DNA of 46,076 bases from a virus, in the IMG/VR virus record IMGVR_UViG_3300046507_000169, positions 1-46,076 of that record. The stretch is one strand, 5' to 3'. The notes under the pieces were generated by a model. That model searched no databases. It worked only from the letters and a program-made list of their open reading frames with translations, and was not told where the DNA came from. Below are positions 22,476-32,309 of this stretch, in pieces (position 1 is the stretch's first letter; each line of letters begins with the position of its first letter). The position numbers were made by a program, and so were the translations under genes.

Positions 22476-22642
22476 TGCCACAGAGAACCGTCACCTACGT
22501 CCCTCGTCCAATGGGGACGCTCGACGATAACGGCCAGAAGTATCTGCAGGCAGAGCTTGCGAGCATCTCGCAGAGCATCAAGACCATCATCGCTGAGATA
22601 GCGAAGGTGGAAGCACTCCTCGCTGCGCATGGTATTTCTTAA
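22475..22642 (+). CDS. Small helical virion-operon protein
   Basis: 55 aa from ATG 22475 (TAATG junction). Short Pro-rich start followed by a helix (YLQAELASISQSIKTIIAEI) likely to form a coiled coil. A trimeric fibre or plug part is possible; no family recognised. Confidence 0.7.
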   Translation: MPQRTVTYVPRPMGTLDDNGQKYLQAELASISQSIKTIIAEIAKVEALLAAHGIS

Positions 22643-22967
22643 GCGCTACGTCGCTCACGACAACGAAGACTGCACGTTCGAGATTGATGAATACCGGGAT
22701 GACGCGGGTGAGCCAAAGCTCCTCGCGCATCTCCGCGTTCACAAATGGACCCCGAAGGCCCTCAAGCGCATCCAGCGCGACTGGCGCACCTTCCGCAGCA
22801 CCGTTCCATCGCCGCTCTATGCCCTCCCTATGCTTTCGCCCAACGACGCCGGTTACGCCAAGTGGCTGCGCTTCGTGGAGATGTTTGGGTGGCGTCCGAC
22901 CGGGCAACTCGTTCGTTGCCTCGACGAAATCGAGCGCCCTCTATTCATTCACCTCCAAGGACCGTAA
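22629..22967 (+). CDS. Hypothetical protein in the tail/ejection cluster
   Basis: 112 aa from ATG 22629, overlapping the previous gene by 14 bases. Contains DCTFEIDEYRDDAGEPKLLA and a C-terminal FVEMFGWRPTGQLVRCLDEI; the pattern resembles GNAT-fold-like or acyl-transfer-like small proteins of podoviruses, but no catalytic motif is clear. Confidence 0.65.
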   Translation: MVFLKRYVAHDNEDCTFEIDEYRDDAGEPKLLAHLRVHKWTPKALKRIQRDWRTFRSTVPSPLYALPMLSPNDAGYAKWLRFVEMFGWRPTGQLVRCLDEIERPLFIHLQGP

Positions 22968-23902
22968 TGGGCACGTCCACCTCAACTACCAATACCAGCC
23001 AAAATAGTAACACCAACACTTCCGGCAATTCGACCACGACCCCCGGTTGGCAGCCGCAGCTCGACGCTCTCACCAACGCCTTCAATCAGGCAGGCGGTGC
23101 TCTCTCGAATGCACAGGGCGTCAAGGCCCCGACCGGCGCATCCGCTGGATCAATGGCAGGCTCTAACGCCGCCGTAGGCTCCTCGGGTGGCGCTTTGTCC
23201 ACCAATGGCTCCAACGCTACCGCTACGGGTCTCCAGCAGCTCACGAGCTACAATCCGTATGCGACGAACAACCCACAGTCCATCGTGGACGCCGCGAACA
23301 AGTACGTGAGTGGTCAGAACATTCAGGCCCAGACCGACGCCGCTATGCAGCAGGCGAAGGAGACAGCCCGCGATGTGACGCTACCAGGTATAACGCAGAA
23401 CGCTGCGATGACCGGAAACGCCAGCAGCTCCCGCACGGGCATCGCTGAAGGCTTGGTGCAGCGCTCACTCGCTGAGAACGCTCAGAACACCTACAACAGC
23501 CTCTCTTCGCAGGCATTCCAGAATGGCCTCGGCCTCGCTCAGAACCAAGCGCAGGCTAACAACACAGGTGCGCTCACTGCGGCGACCAACGCGGCCAATG
23601 CAGGAACGAATGCGGCGAACTCAGGCACCAATGCGGTGTCGAACGCCATCAATAACGTTGGCAACTCCAACGCTGTGGATCAGACGAACTTCAACAACTC
23701 TGTCGGCAACAATTTCAGTGCGCTGCAGGATTACATGAAGCTGATCGGCAGCACCAATTGGGGCTCCTCGACCAGCACCAACGGAACCAGCACCTCCCAA
23801 GGCACTGGCACATCGCAGACCCAGACTTCACCGAGCGCTCTCTCGATGATCAGCGGTCTCCTCGGTGTCGCAGGGCAGGGTGCATCACTCTTCGGATTTT
23901 AA
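22967..23902 (+). CDS. Probable ejection (DNA-transfer) protein
   Basis: 311 aa from ATG 22967 (TAATG). Asn/Ser/Thr/Ala-rich with GWQPQLDALTNAFNQAGGAL, and a conserved-looking segment ITQNAAMTGNASSSRTGIAE-GLVQRSLAE that I associate with podovirus DNA-transfer/virion proteins. The end is a hydrophobic ALSMISGLLGVAGQGASLFGF-type helix (residues 290-311), fitting a protein that inserts in the membrane during DNA ejection. It is followed by two larger candidate ejection proteins. Confidence 0.6.
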   Translation: MGTSTSTTNTSQNSNTNTSGNSTTTPGWQPQLDALTNAFNQAGGALSNAQGVKAPTGASAGSMAGSNAAVGSSGGALSTNGSNATATGLQQLTSYNPYATNNPQSIVDAANKYVSGQNIQAQTDAAMQQAKETARDVTLPGITQNAAMTGNASSSRTGIAEGLVQRSLAENAQNTYNSLSSQAFQNGLGLAQNQAQANNTGALTAATNAANAGTNAANSGTNAVSNAINNVGNSNAVDQTNFNNSVGNNFSALQDYMKLIGSTNWGSSTSTNGTSTSQGTGTSQTQTSPSALSMISGLLGVAGQGASLFGF

Positions 23903-23905
23903 CGC

Positions 23906-25558
23906 ATGAACGGCAACAGCAGCCTCGTAGGCTCTTGGCTGAACTTCGCTCAGCAACCCGCTGACCAAGGCGGTCTCGGTCTGGCTCCTCATCAGGCTGC
24001 TGGGCTCGTTGGCAACCTCGTCAACGAAAGTGGCCAGAACCTCCCCGCATGGGGACCGACTGGCGACAACGGCACCGCTTGGGGCACTGCGCAATGGCGC
24101 GGGCCTCGGCTGGCGGCGCTGAAGAACATGTTCCCCGACAACTACCAGACCCCGGAAGCTCAGATGCAATTCATGCGTCATGAGATGATGGGCCCAGAGA
24201 ACCGGGCCTACCGGGCCCTGATGGCCGCAACGACCCCTGAGGAAGCTGCGACCGCCGTGAACCGGCATTACGAACGCTCTGCAGACAACACCGGAGGCCG
24301 CGAGAAGGCGGCACGGCAGTTGATGGCGCAGTTCGGCGGCGCAGGCGGTGACACAGGTGGTGGCACGGGCGCTCTCGCGTTCTCTGATGACGACGAAGGC
24401 GGCAGCACTGGCAGCACTGGCGGTGCACTCAGCACCAACAGCACGCTCGGCACTGGCGCACTACAGACGCTCATGCCGGGTGTCGAAGGCGCCGGCGAGA
24501 GCAAGGGTGGCAAGCACAAGTGGTCATCAGCTCTCACGGGCATGGCCGCAGCGCTCGCAAGCATCTCGAGCCCGCAGCAGGCTTACGCGCTCTCCGCGCT
24601 ATCCAAACAGCTGAAGGACGGCGACGCAGACGAAGCGCCAACGTACAAAATCTCCGTAGGCAAGGACGGTCGTATCATCCGTGTGAACCCGAAGACGGGC
24701 GCAGTTGATGCTATCGGCGGTAACCCTGCTAGTTCTGACGCAAGTCTGACACCGCAGATGATACCGACGTGGGGCGACAAGTCACTACTCGGCAAAGACG
24801 CATCGACCGCCACGCCCGAGCAGAAGGAAGCGTACCTACGCTCCATGCCGGGTAGCCAAGGCGATATGGTTCGCGGCATCATCGAGAACACTCTCCCGCC
24901 GCCGACCGCAGCCTCAATGGCCCGGAAGGACAGTCCGTATCCCGCAGCGTTCGCCGCAGCGCGTGCGATTGACCCAACGGTTGATCCCAACGCCTACGCA
25001 GGCCGTGTCGCAGGTTATCGCGACTGGGCAACGAAGGGCGCCGAAAGCGCTCGCGCACTGAACCAGACCATTGCTCACCAAAGCGAAGCTCTGATCGGCG
25101 CGATGAAGGGTCTCAACAACTACGACACCCCGATCCTGAACGGTGCCAAGAACTGGCTGAGCGAGAACGTCGCTGGCAGCGGTGCTGTACCGGCTTTCCG
25201 TACGTCTGCTCACGCGGTCGTCGATGAGCTGGGCAAGGTCTTCAAGCAGAACAACCTCTCCGACACGGAAATCCGTAAGTGGGAAGAGAACCTGCCTACC
25301 AGCATGTCTCCAGCTCAGCAGCGCGCACAGATCAAGGTGTTCGGCCAGCTGATGCACGGCGCCATGGGTGCCCTTGAAGACAAGCGCAAGCAAGCCATCG
25401 GTGACTACGCAGCTGGCAAAGCTAAACCGCTGCTCAGTGCAGAAGGTGCGCGCGGCCTCAAGGCTCTCCAAGACTTCTCGGCTGAGCCCAGCGGCTCCGC
25501 TCCAGCAATCAATCATGACGCCATCGACGCTGAACTGAAGCGTAGAGGAATACACTAA
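23906..25558 (+). CDS. Virion protein with tail-lysozyme domain
   Basis: 550 aa. Residues about 5-140 match the phage tail lysozyme family (Phage_lysozyme2): GLAPHQAAGLVGNLVNESGQ with the catalytic Glu, GTAWGTAQWRGPRLAALKN and MRHEMMG...AYRALMAATTPEEAA. Such domains cut peptidoglycan so that DNA can pass. The remainder is helical, with a Gly/Ser linker around 145-190 and a long helical C-terminus. Position between two other probable ejection proteins supports a role in the transenvelope channel. Confidence 0.8.
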   Translation: MNGNSSLVGSWLNFAQQPADQGGLGLAPHQAAGLVGNLVNESGQNLPAWGPTGDNGTAWGTAQWRGPRLAALKNMFPDNYQTPEAQMQFMRHEMMGPENRAYRALMAATTPEEAATAVNRHYERSADNTGGREKAARQLMAQFGGAGGDTGGGTGALAFSDDDEGGSTGSTGGALSTNSTLGTGALQTLMPGVEGAGESKGGKHKWSSALTGMAAALASISSPQQAYALSALSKQLKDGDADEAPTYKISVGKDGRIIRVNPKTGAVDAIGGNPASSDASLTPQMIPTWGDKSLLGKDASTATPEQKEAYLRSMPGSQGDMVRGIIENTLPPPTAASMARKDSPYPAAFAAARAIDPTVDPNAYAGRVAGYRDWATKGAESARALNQTIAHQSEALIGAMKGLNNYDTPILNGAKNWLSENVAGSGAVPAFRTSAHAVVDELGKVFKQNNLSDTEIRKWEENLPTSMSPAQQRAQIKVFGQLMHGAMGALEDKRKQAIGDYAAGKAKPLLSAEGARGLKALQDFSAEPSGSAPAINHDAIDAELKRRGIH

Positions 25559-25560
25559 AC

Positions 25561-28065
25561 ATGGACCTGACGAAACTTTCCGACGCCGATCTGTTGGCAC
25601 TGAAGGACGGCGACTACGCCAAAATGAGTGACGACGGTTTGAAGCAGCTGAAGGCTTCGTCGGGTTCCGCGAAGGAGCCCTCCGGGGCCGTCGCTGGTTT
25701 CTCCAAGGGGACCGAAGACATCGCAAACGGTGTCAAGGAAACCGCCAAGCAATACCTGGGTGTCGGGCAGGGCGCAGAAAAGCCCTCCGACCCCAACTAC
25801 GTTCCGGCTGAAGTCATCAATGGCTTCAATCCGCTCAAATGGAATTACGATCAGCTTCCGCAGAAGGTAGCTGAGGTTGCACCGGGCCTCGCAGAAACCG
25901 CAGCCGCCGCAATGGCGGGCTCTAAAGTCGGTTCACTAGCTGGCATCCGTGGTCGCTTCCTCGGCGGCCTCGCGGGCGCCGCAGGCTCGATCTGGGCGAA
26001 CAACGCAGGCAACTCGGCTAAGGCTGACGCTGTCCGACGCACAGGCGATCCCAACGCAGAACCCGACGCTGGCGACAAGACCCGCGCAGGTTTGACCGAA
26101 GGTGTCTCCGCGCTCGCGCAGGCAGCTGGCCCAATGCGCTTCATCCCGGGCGCAGGTAACGCAGCGAAGGCTGTAGGTACCGCAGGCCTCAAGCAGGCTG
26201 CAGAGCGCTGGCTGGGAACGACCGCAGTCGCGGGTGCTTCTGGTGGCGCAGCTGATGCTATCTCGCAGATCGGCAACACCATCGGCACCGACAAGGGTGT
26301 CCAGTTCGACCCGAGCCGCACCGCTGACGCTGTCATTGGCAACGCTGGCGCCGCTGCGCTCATGGGTGCTCCTCGCGGAGCCGCCGACGCTTACACAGCT
26401 GCTCGACAGCGAGTGTTTGGTGGTGCCAACGCAGACGCGACATCCGCATACTTCAACCGGCTGCAGCAGAACGCAGGCGCTGATGGTCTCGGCAAAGCGA
26501 AGAACGATTTCAACGCTCACGAGAACACCAAGACGAACCTGCGCAATGAACTGCAGGCCGTAGACGCCACTGGCTTCCCGCAGGACATTCAGAACACGAT
26601 GGCTCTCGCCCGTTCAGGCAAGCCGTTAACTGAGGATCACGTCAAGAGCGTTGAAGCAGTAGACCCGCAGGCAGGCTACCTCGCACGACAGCTCCACGTC
26701 GCGCAGCAGGCCGAGCAGTTCGGCTCACTGGACCGCGCAAGCGGCAGCTGGGCAGGCGGTCTCTCCGGTCTGGCCGACAAGTACGCCGTACGTCCCTTCA
26801 AGTCTCACGCGCTGATCAGTGGTGCTGCCGGTCTAACTGGCGTCCACATGCTCGGCTCCTATGCTGCCCCGACGCTCGCCAGCGCTGCTGGTGTGTATCT
26901 CGGTGCACGCGCTGTCGATAATCTCACTGGCATGCGCTCGCCCGCCAAGGGCATGGCTGAACGCTTCGTCGATCAGAACGTGCCAACGCGCCTCGGTCCT
27001 CCTCCAGCTCCGACGCCGCCGCCGCAGCCCTCAGCTCCCACACCGGGACCGTGGGGCCCGCGTCCACAGGCGAACACTTCGGTGCCGCAGGTGGCTCCAC
27101 AGCAGGCGCCGCCTCAGGCTCCTCAGCTGAACCCCGTCGCAATGAACATGTTGAAGCAGCGCCTGAAGCAGGGCCTTCCTCAGCAGCCAGCTCCAGCGGC
27201 CCCACAGGCTCCAGAGCTGTCGCCAGTCGCGATGAGCATGCTGAAGCAGCGGCTGAAGACTGGTCTCCCTCCAGAGCCCACGCCGACGCCCGAGCCCGTA
27301 CCTGAGGCTCCGCAGTTGTCACCTGTTGCCATGAGCATGCTGAAGCAACGCCTGAAGCAAGGCCTTCCTCCAGAGCCCGCTCCTGAACAAGCCCCGGCCC
27401 CTCAGGCTCCGGCTCCGAAGGCTCCGCAGGTTAATCCGTTGCGTCTTCCTACTGACGTCACGGTGCCCGCGAAGAACCTCATGAAGGGCCACGCCCTCGT
27501 GCAGGCCATGCAGGCACGGCAGAATGCTCCTACGTCGTCCATCAAGATCACGAAGACGAGCAACGGCTCCGTCCAGGTGAAGGCTCCCGAGCCAACAGAA
27601 GCTCCCGCAGCTGCTGCACCGACGCAGTTCTATCGGCCCCTCGGTCCCGAGGAGATGACCTTCGGAGGCAAGGCGCTGGAGATGTCGCCCGCGCAGATCG
27701 GCAAGTATCTCGCTGACAAGCGGATGGCTGATAAGCCGGAAGACGTCAGGCAACGTTACGCCAACTCTGTCACGGACACGCACGCAGAGCGTCGTGCCAT
27801 CGTGCAGGACACCATCGCCAAACATCCGCAGGACGTCCTTACGCTCACTGAGTTGCTACACCAGCTCCACGAGCGCGGCACTGCCGAGCAAGCGAAGTCC
27901 GCCGTCCAGCACTACGCCAAGCAGGTGTCTCCCGACACTGCAGCGTCTCTGTTGTCAGGCTTCAACGATGAAGCGGTCAAGCGCATCTGGGCTACTCGCT
28001 CGGAGAAGAAGGCTGCCAAGCGCAAAGCAAAGAAGAATGAAAAGCAAGCCGAAGGGAACGCGTAA
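25561..28065 (+). CDS. Large probable ejection/internal virion protein with tandem repeats
   Basis: 834 aa. The start LTKLSDADLLALKDGDYAKM is a common opening of large podovirus internal or ejection proteins. Residues 100-330 are Ala/Gly-rich with hydrophobic, membrane-active-looking stretches. From about 521 to 610 three copies of PVAMxMLKQRLKxGLP are joined by Pro/Ala/Glu linkers. The end is helical and ends with a very Lys-rich tail (KKAAKRKAKKNEKQ). Probably packaged in the capsid and released with the DNA. Confidence 0.7.
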   Translation: MDLTKLSDADLLALKDGDYAKMSDDGLKQLKASSGSAKEPSGAVAGFSKGTEDIANGVKETAKQYLGVGQGAEKPSDPNYVPAEVINGFNPLKWNYDQLPQKVAEVAPGLAETAAAAMAGSKVGSLAGIRGRFLGGLAGAAGSIWANNAGNSAKADAVRRTGDPNAEPDAGDKTRAGLTEGVSALAQAAGPMRFIPGAGNAAKAVGTAGLKQAAERWLGTTAVAGASGGAADAISQIGNTIGTDKGVQFDPSRTADAVIGNAGAAALMGAPRGAADAYTAARQRVFGGANADATSAYFNRLQQNAGADGLGKAKNDFNAHENTKTNLRNELQAVDATGFPQDIQNTMALARSGKPLTEDHVKSVEAVDPQAGYLARQLHVAQQAEQFGSLDRASGSWAGGLSGLADKYAVRPFKSHALISGAAGLTGVHMLGSYAAPTLASAAGVYLGARAVDNLTGMRSPAKGMAERFVDQNVPTRLGPPPAPTPPPQPSAPTPGPWGPRPQANTSVPQVAPQQAPPQAPQLNPVAMNMLKQRLKQGLPQQPAPAAPQAPELSPVAMSMLKQRLKTGLPPEPTPTPEPVPEAPQLSPVAMSMLKQRLKQGLPPEPAPEQAPAPQAPAPKAPQVNPLRLPTDVTVPAKNLMKGHALVQAMQARQNAPTSSIKITKTSNGSVQVKAPEPTEAPAAAAPTQFYRPLGPEEMTFGGKALEMSPAQIGKYLADKRMADKPEDVRQRYANSVTDTHAERRAIVQDTIAKHPQDVLTLTELLHQLHERGTAEQAKSAVQHYAKQVSPDTAASLLSGFNDEAVKRIWATRSEKKAAKRKAKKNEKQAEGNA

Positions 28066-28588
28066 GCGCTCCCCACGCGGCAAAGGCAAGCGGAAAATCT
28101 CAGCGGCGTCTATCCGGCTCAAAGAGCTGTGGCAGACCCCTGAGTTCCGCGAGCGCATGAAGCTTCGCGATGAAGCACGCATAGCTGCCGCGAAAGCAAA
28201 CCCTGAGAATTTCTGGCGCCGAGGTGTCCCTGACGGGATGCGGAAGCCCAAGGCCGATGCCCTGTGGGCGAAGGCTAACGAACTAGCAGACAGGTTTATC
28301 CAGATCATGAAAGACCAAGGCGAACTACCCGATGAAATGATCGAGGTGGTGAGCGTCGATGAGAACGGCCAGACGGAAACTATGACCGTCGCTGTCCCGA
28401 CGACCGACACCGGCAAAGCCGAGCGGGCCCTGCGTGAAGCCTTCGTGCTCGCGGTAGGCCCATCGTCGCAGCAGGTAAAAATCGCTGCAATCAAGACGGT
28501 GCTCGACTTCACCAAATCCAAGCCCGAGAGCAAGTCCAAGCTCACGGTCAATCCACTCTCGTTCCTAGACGAACTATCGGATGACTGA
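28037..28588 (+). CDS. terS: Probable small terminase subunit
   Basis: 183 aa from ATG 28037, overlapping the previous gene by 29 bases. Highly basic N-terminus (KSKPKGTRKRSPRGKGKRK), then helical parts (LKELWQTPEFRERMKLRDEA) and an acidic C-terminus. Directly upstream of the large terminase with an 8-base overlap, the standard place for the DNA-recognition subunit. Assignment rests on position and charge pattern more than on motif. Confidence 0.65.
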   Translation: MKSKPKGTRKRSPRGKGKRKISAASIRLKELWQTPEFRERMKLRDEARIAAAKANPENFWRRGVPDGMRKPKADALWAKANELADRFIQIMKDQGELPDEMIEVVSVDENGQTETMTVAVPTTDTGKAERALREAFVLAVGPSSQQVKIAAIKTVLDFTKSKPESKSKLTVNPLSFLDELSDD

Positions 28589-30248
28589 GGTTACTGCAGA
28601 GCAGCGCGCGAGAGCGAAGCGGCTCCGTGAAGACTTCGAATACTACGCCAAGAACTGCGTGAAAATCCGAACGAAGAAGGGCAAGATTGCCAAGCTCGTT
28701 CTGAACCGCGTCCAGAAGCGCTTCCTCAAGACGGTCCTCGACCAATGGGAGCGCACTGGCCGTGTTCGCATGGTGGTGCTCAAGGCCCGCCAGCAGGGCC
28801 TCTCCACTGTCATCTCGGCCCTCCAGTATTGGTGGCTGTCCCAGCGTACGGCCCAGAAGGGTCTCGTCATGGCTCACGAAGGTGATTCCACGACGACGCT
28901 GCTGGATATGTACCGGCGTATTCACGACAACATCCCTGAGGTCCTTCGGCCTCACACCAAGTACCTCTCGCGCAACGAGTTCAACTTCGACCAGATCGAC
29001 AGCGGCCTGCGGGTTGCTACGGCAGGCGGTCGCGGTATTGCGCGCGGTGAAACCCTTACGTTCACGCATCTGTCCGAGGTGGCCTTCTGGCCCGTCGCGT
29101 TTGCGCATACCAACTTCAACGGCCTCGTTCAGGCTGTGCCCGACGAAGACGACACGTTCATCTTCTTGGAAAGCACCGCGCAGGGCGTGACCGGCAAGTT
29201 CTACGAGATGTACACGGGCGCATGCGACCCAACCAACATCCTTTGGAACGGCTACGAAGTGTTCTTCTCGGCATGGGTAGAGAGTGATGAGTATCGCTCA
29301 CCCGCGCCTGCTAACTTCCAGCGAACACCCCAAGAGGATGTAATCTGCGCCACTGCGCTTACGCTGTACGGCATCGTCGTGGATAACGACCAGCTGTATT
29401 GGCGTCGTAAGAAAGTGGGCGCCAGCGGTGAGGACCTGTTCAAACAGGAATACCCACTGACTGCAGAAGAAGCATTCCTGAGCACTGGCCGACCGATCTT
29501 CAACAATGAGTACGTGACTGAGCGTCTGAATGCTCCTGTAACTCCCATCACCTTGATGGCCGTTGAGGAGACCTATGACCCCAAGAACGGAAGTCCGCTT
29601 CCTCTGCGCGTGCTCAATGAGCATTCACGAGGTGAGCTGAAGGTCTACCACGAGCGCTCAGATACCGAGAGCTACGTGATCGGCGCCGACGTTGGCATGG
29701 GCCTGCGTCAAGGCATCAAAGGCCGCAAGGACGGTGACCCCTCGGTCGCTCAAATCCTCGACAGCCAGATGCGACAGGTAGCCGTGTGGCGTGGCTTGTG
29801 TCACCCCGACGTCTTCGCGAAGATATTGCTCACCCTTGGCTATCACTACAACTGTGCCACCATCGCTCCCGAGCGCAACAACCATGGTCTCGTGACCTGC
29901 GTTGCCCTTCGTGATGCGAACTATCCGTACCTTTACACGGAGACTTCAGAGGGCACGCTGGAGACGGACAAGGACACGATCAAGCTCGGCTTTTACACGA
30001 GTGAGGCTTCCAAGCCCCTGATCATCGACAAACTTCGCGCCCTCGACCGCGAACGCGAGATCGAAATCAACGACGAGACCACGCTGAAGGAAATGAAAAC
30101 CTTCGTCGTGACCGAAGCAGGACGAATGGAAGCCGAAGCAGGCTCCCACGATGACTGCGTGATGGCCCTCGCAATCGCTGCGTACGCGCACGATGGCAAA
30201 TGGACCCCGGTCGAAGTCTCAGACGACCATTATACAGAAGCAATCTAA
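28581..30248 (+). CDS. terL: Large terminase subunit
   Basis: 555 aa. The packaging ATPase has the variant Walker A KARQQGLST (68-76) and a Walker B-like TFTHLSEVAFW. The RNase H-like nuclease has IGADVGMGL (first Asp) and HDDCVMALAIA (last Asp). It pumps DNA into the prohead through the portal and cuts concatemers. Cutting type cannot be read from the sequence. Confidence 0.92.
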   Translation: MTEVTAEQRARAKRLREDFEYYAKNCVKIRTKKGKIAKLVLNRVQKRFLKTVLDQWERTGRVRMVVLKARQQGLSTVISALQYWWLSQRTAQKGLVMAHEGDSTTTLLDMYRRIHDNIPEVLRPHTKYLSRNEFNFDQIDSGLRVATAGGRGIARGETLTFTHLSEVAFWPVAFAHTNFNGLVQAVPDEDDTFIFLESTAQGVTGKFYEMYTGACDPTNILWNGYEVFFSAWVESDEYRSPAPANFQRTPQEDVICATALTLYGIVVDNDQLYWRRKKVGASGEDLFKQEYPLTAEEAFLSTGRPIFNNEYVTERLNAPVTPITLMAVEETYDPKNGSPLPLRVLNEHSRGELKVYHERSDTESYVIGADVGMGLRQGIKGRKDGDPSVAQILDSQMRQVAVWRGLCHPDVFAKILLTLGYHYNCATIAPERNNHGLVTCVALRDANYPYLYTETSEGTLETDKDTIKLGFYTSEASKPLIIDKLRALDREREIEINDETTLKEMKTFVVTEAGRMEAEAGSHDDCVMALAIAAYAHDGKWTPVEVSDDHYTEAI

Positions 30249-30254
30249 GGACCC

Positions 30255-32309
30255 ATGGCGAAACAGCCAGCTATTCTTACAGAAGCGGAGATTTTCGCCA
30301 AGGTCTCCGCTAAGTCCCAGAACAGCGTCAGCTGGTTTGACAGCCGCCTTGCCCGAGAGCGAGAACGCGTAACCCGCTATCTAAACGGCGAACTACCAAA
30401 GCGCTCCTCAGAGGGCTCCAGCTCCTACGTCTCGTCCGATGTCTATGACAGCGTCGAGATGCAGCGCTCGCAGCTCCTTGAGGTGTTCGCTAACGGCGAG
30501 CAGATCGCACAGTTCGATCCTGATCAGGATATGAACATCGAAAGCTGCCGTGTGGCGACCGAGTACGCGTCGTACACCATCTTCCGACTTAACGAAGGCT
30601 ACAACATCTTCAACAGCGTCATCCACGACGGCCTCACGGCCCGCGCTGGCGTTGCCAAGGTTTACTGGGAAGAGAAGCACGTCGAGACCGAAGAGACCTT
30701 TGAAGGCCTTCAGTTCGAAGACGCACACGCACTCGCTGCGCAGGAGGACGTCTCAGACTTTGACGCCGACCTGGATGAAGCGACAGGGACCTTCCATGGC
30801 ACCCTGACGCGAAAGAAGGACGTCAGCCGGGTCACCATCGACCCTGTGGCGCCTGAGGAGTTCCTGATCGAACCGCTCGCAACCGACGTCTGTGGCGCGA
30901 CCTACTGTGGTCACCGCACGCCGAAGACCAAGGCCGAGCTGATCGAGATGGGGTATCCCAAGCACCTCGTCATGCTTATCCCGAGCGACGACGCCGTGGA
31001 GCTGCAGTTCAGCCCCGAGGTTCTCGCGCGCACCCATGGCACCACGAGCCACAACGTGGACGCGCCTATCCAGAACGAACTGGAATACGTCGTCTACTAC
31101 GAGAGCTACGTGCGCATGATGATCGACCCTGCGAAGGGCGTTCGTCTGTACAAAATCTGCCATGCCGGTGAGACCATTCTCGCCAAGGAGGAAGTCGATA
31201 AGGCTCCCTTCATCGCCTACATTCCTCTGCCGATCCCGCACGTATTCTACGGCAACAACTTCGCGGCTCGCGTGATCCACACGCAGAATGCCCGCACGGT
31301 CCTGTTCCGTGGTGTGCTCGATCACACCGCCATCACGAGCAACCCTCGTTACATGGTGGTCAATGGTGGCCTCATGAATCCTCGTGAGCTGCTCGACAAC
31401 CGCATGGGCGGTATCGTCAACGTGCGTCGTCCTGACAGCGTTGCACCATTCCAGCAGAACAATCTGAACCCGTACGTCTTCAACGTGCTGGGCATGCTCA
31501 CTGAGAACAACGACAAGTCCACGGGTATCTCAGCGCTCTCCCAAGGCCTCAACAAGGATGCCATCTCGACCCAGAACTCTCAGGGTCTGGTGGATAACAT
31601 GATGAAGGCATCAGGGCAGCGCGGGAAGATCATGGCGCGCAACTTCGCCGTCAACTTCCTTGTCCCGCTCATGCTTGAAGTCGTTCGTCTCGCCATCGTC
31701 CACAAGGACAAGCGCGTGATCGAAGTGGCGGGCGCTCCTCTCAACATCGACGCTGAAGCTTGGACAGAACGCACCACGTGCACTGTGTCTCAGCACCTCG
31801 GCTACGGTGACAAGGACATGGCCTCCAACAAGCTTGCGCAGGCGTACCAGATGCTCGCCAAGGATCAGGGTCTCGGTAACATGTTCGGACCTCAGCAGCG
31901 CTTCGAAATGCTGCACGACATGGCCAAGCTCAGCGGCTTCAACCGCTTCTCGGCTTACCTCGATCCCAAGGCGCCACCTCCGCAGCCTGATCCGATCAAG
32001 ACTGCTGAAGCTCAGGCCAAGACCACGAGCGCTCAGGCGTCGATGCTCACGGCTCAGACCAAGCAGCAGGATGCGAACCGGCTCTACTCGCTCGACCAGA
32101 CGAAGGTCGCGCAGAACGCAGCCAACATCCATCTGCAGGCTCTCGACCACGACCGTACCAATGACCGACAGGACACTGAGACGGCTGCTCGCATCCAACA
32201 GGGTGAGGACCAGATCGAAGTCGAGCGTGAGAAGATTGCAGCTCAGTTGCGGATAGCAGCTCACAACGCCGCAGCCAAGGCGGCACAACCGCAAAGGCCT
32301 CAAGCGTAA
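30255..32309 (+). CDS. Portal protein (P22-type)
   Basis: 684 aa. Layout of P22-like podovirus portals: N-terminal RERERVTRYLNGELP, VYDSVEMQRSQLLEVF, VEWK-type beta segments around VAKVYWEEKHVETEE, the wing/stem, and a C-terminal helical barrel rich in Ala/Gln (AQAKTTSAQASMLTAQTKQQ). It is much longer than T7 gp8 (536 aa), another sign that the head module is not T7-like. It sits in the capsid vertex and docks the terminase and adaptor. Confidence 0.88.
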   Translation: MAKQPAILTEAEIFAKVSAKSQNSVSWFDSRLARERERVTRYLNGELPKRSSEGSSSYVSSDVYDSVEMQRSQLLEVFANGEQIAQFDPDQDMNIESCRVATEYASYTIFRLNEGYNIFNSVIHDGLTARAGVAKVYWEEKHVETEETFEGLQFEDAHALAAQEDVSDFDADLDEATGTFHGTLTRKKDVSRVTIDPVAPEEFLIEPLATDVCGATYCGHRTPKTKAELIEMGYPKHLVMLIPSDDAVELQFSPEVLARTHGTTSHNVDAPIQNELEYVVYYESYVRMMIDPAKGVRLYKICHAGETILAKEEVDKAPFIAYIPLPIPHVFYGNNFAARVIHTQNARTVLFRGVLDHTAITSNPRYMVVNGGLMNPRELLDNRMGGIVNVRRPDSVAPFQQNNLNPYVFNVLGMLTENNDKSTGISALSQGLNKDAISTQNSQGLVDNMMKASGQRGKIMARNFAVNFLVPLMLEVVRLAIVHKDKRVIEVAGAPLNIDAEAWTERTTCTVSQHLGYGDKDMASNKLAQAYQMLAKDQGLGNMFGPQQRFEMLHDMAKLSGFNRFSAYLDPKAPPPQPDPIKTAEAQAKTTSAQASMLTAQTKQQDANRLYSLDQTKVAQNAANIHLQALDHDRTNDRQDTETAARIQQGEDQIEVEREKIAAQLRIAAHNAAAKAAQPQRPQA

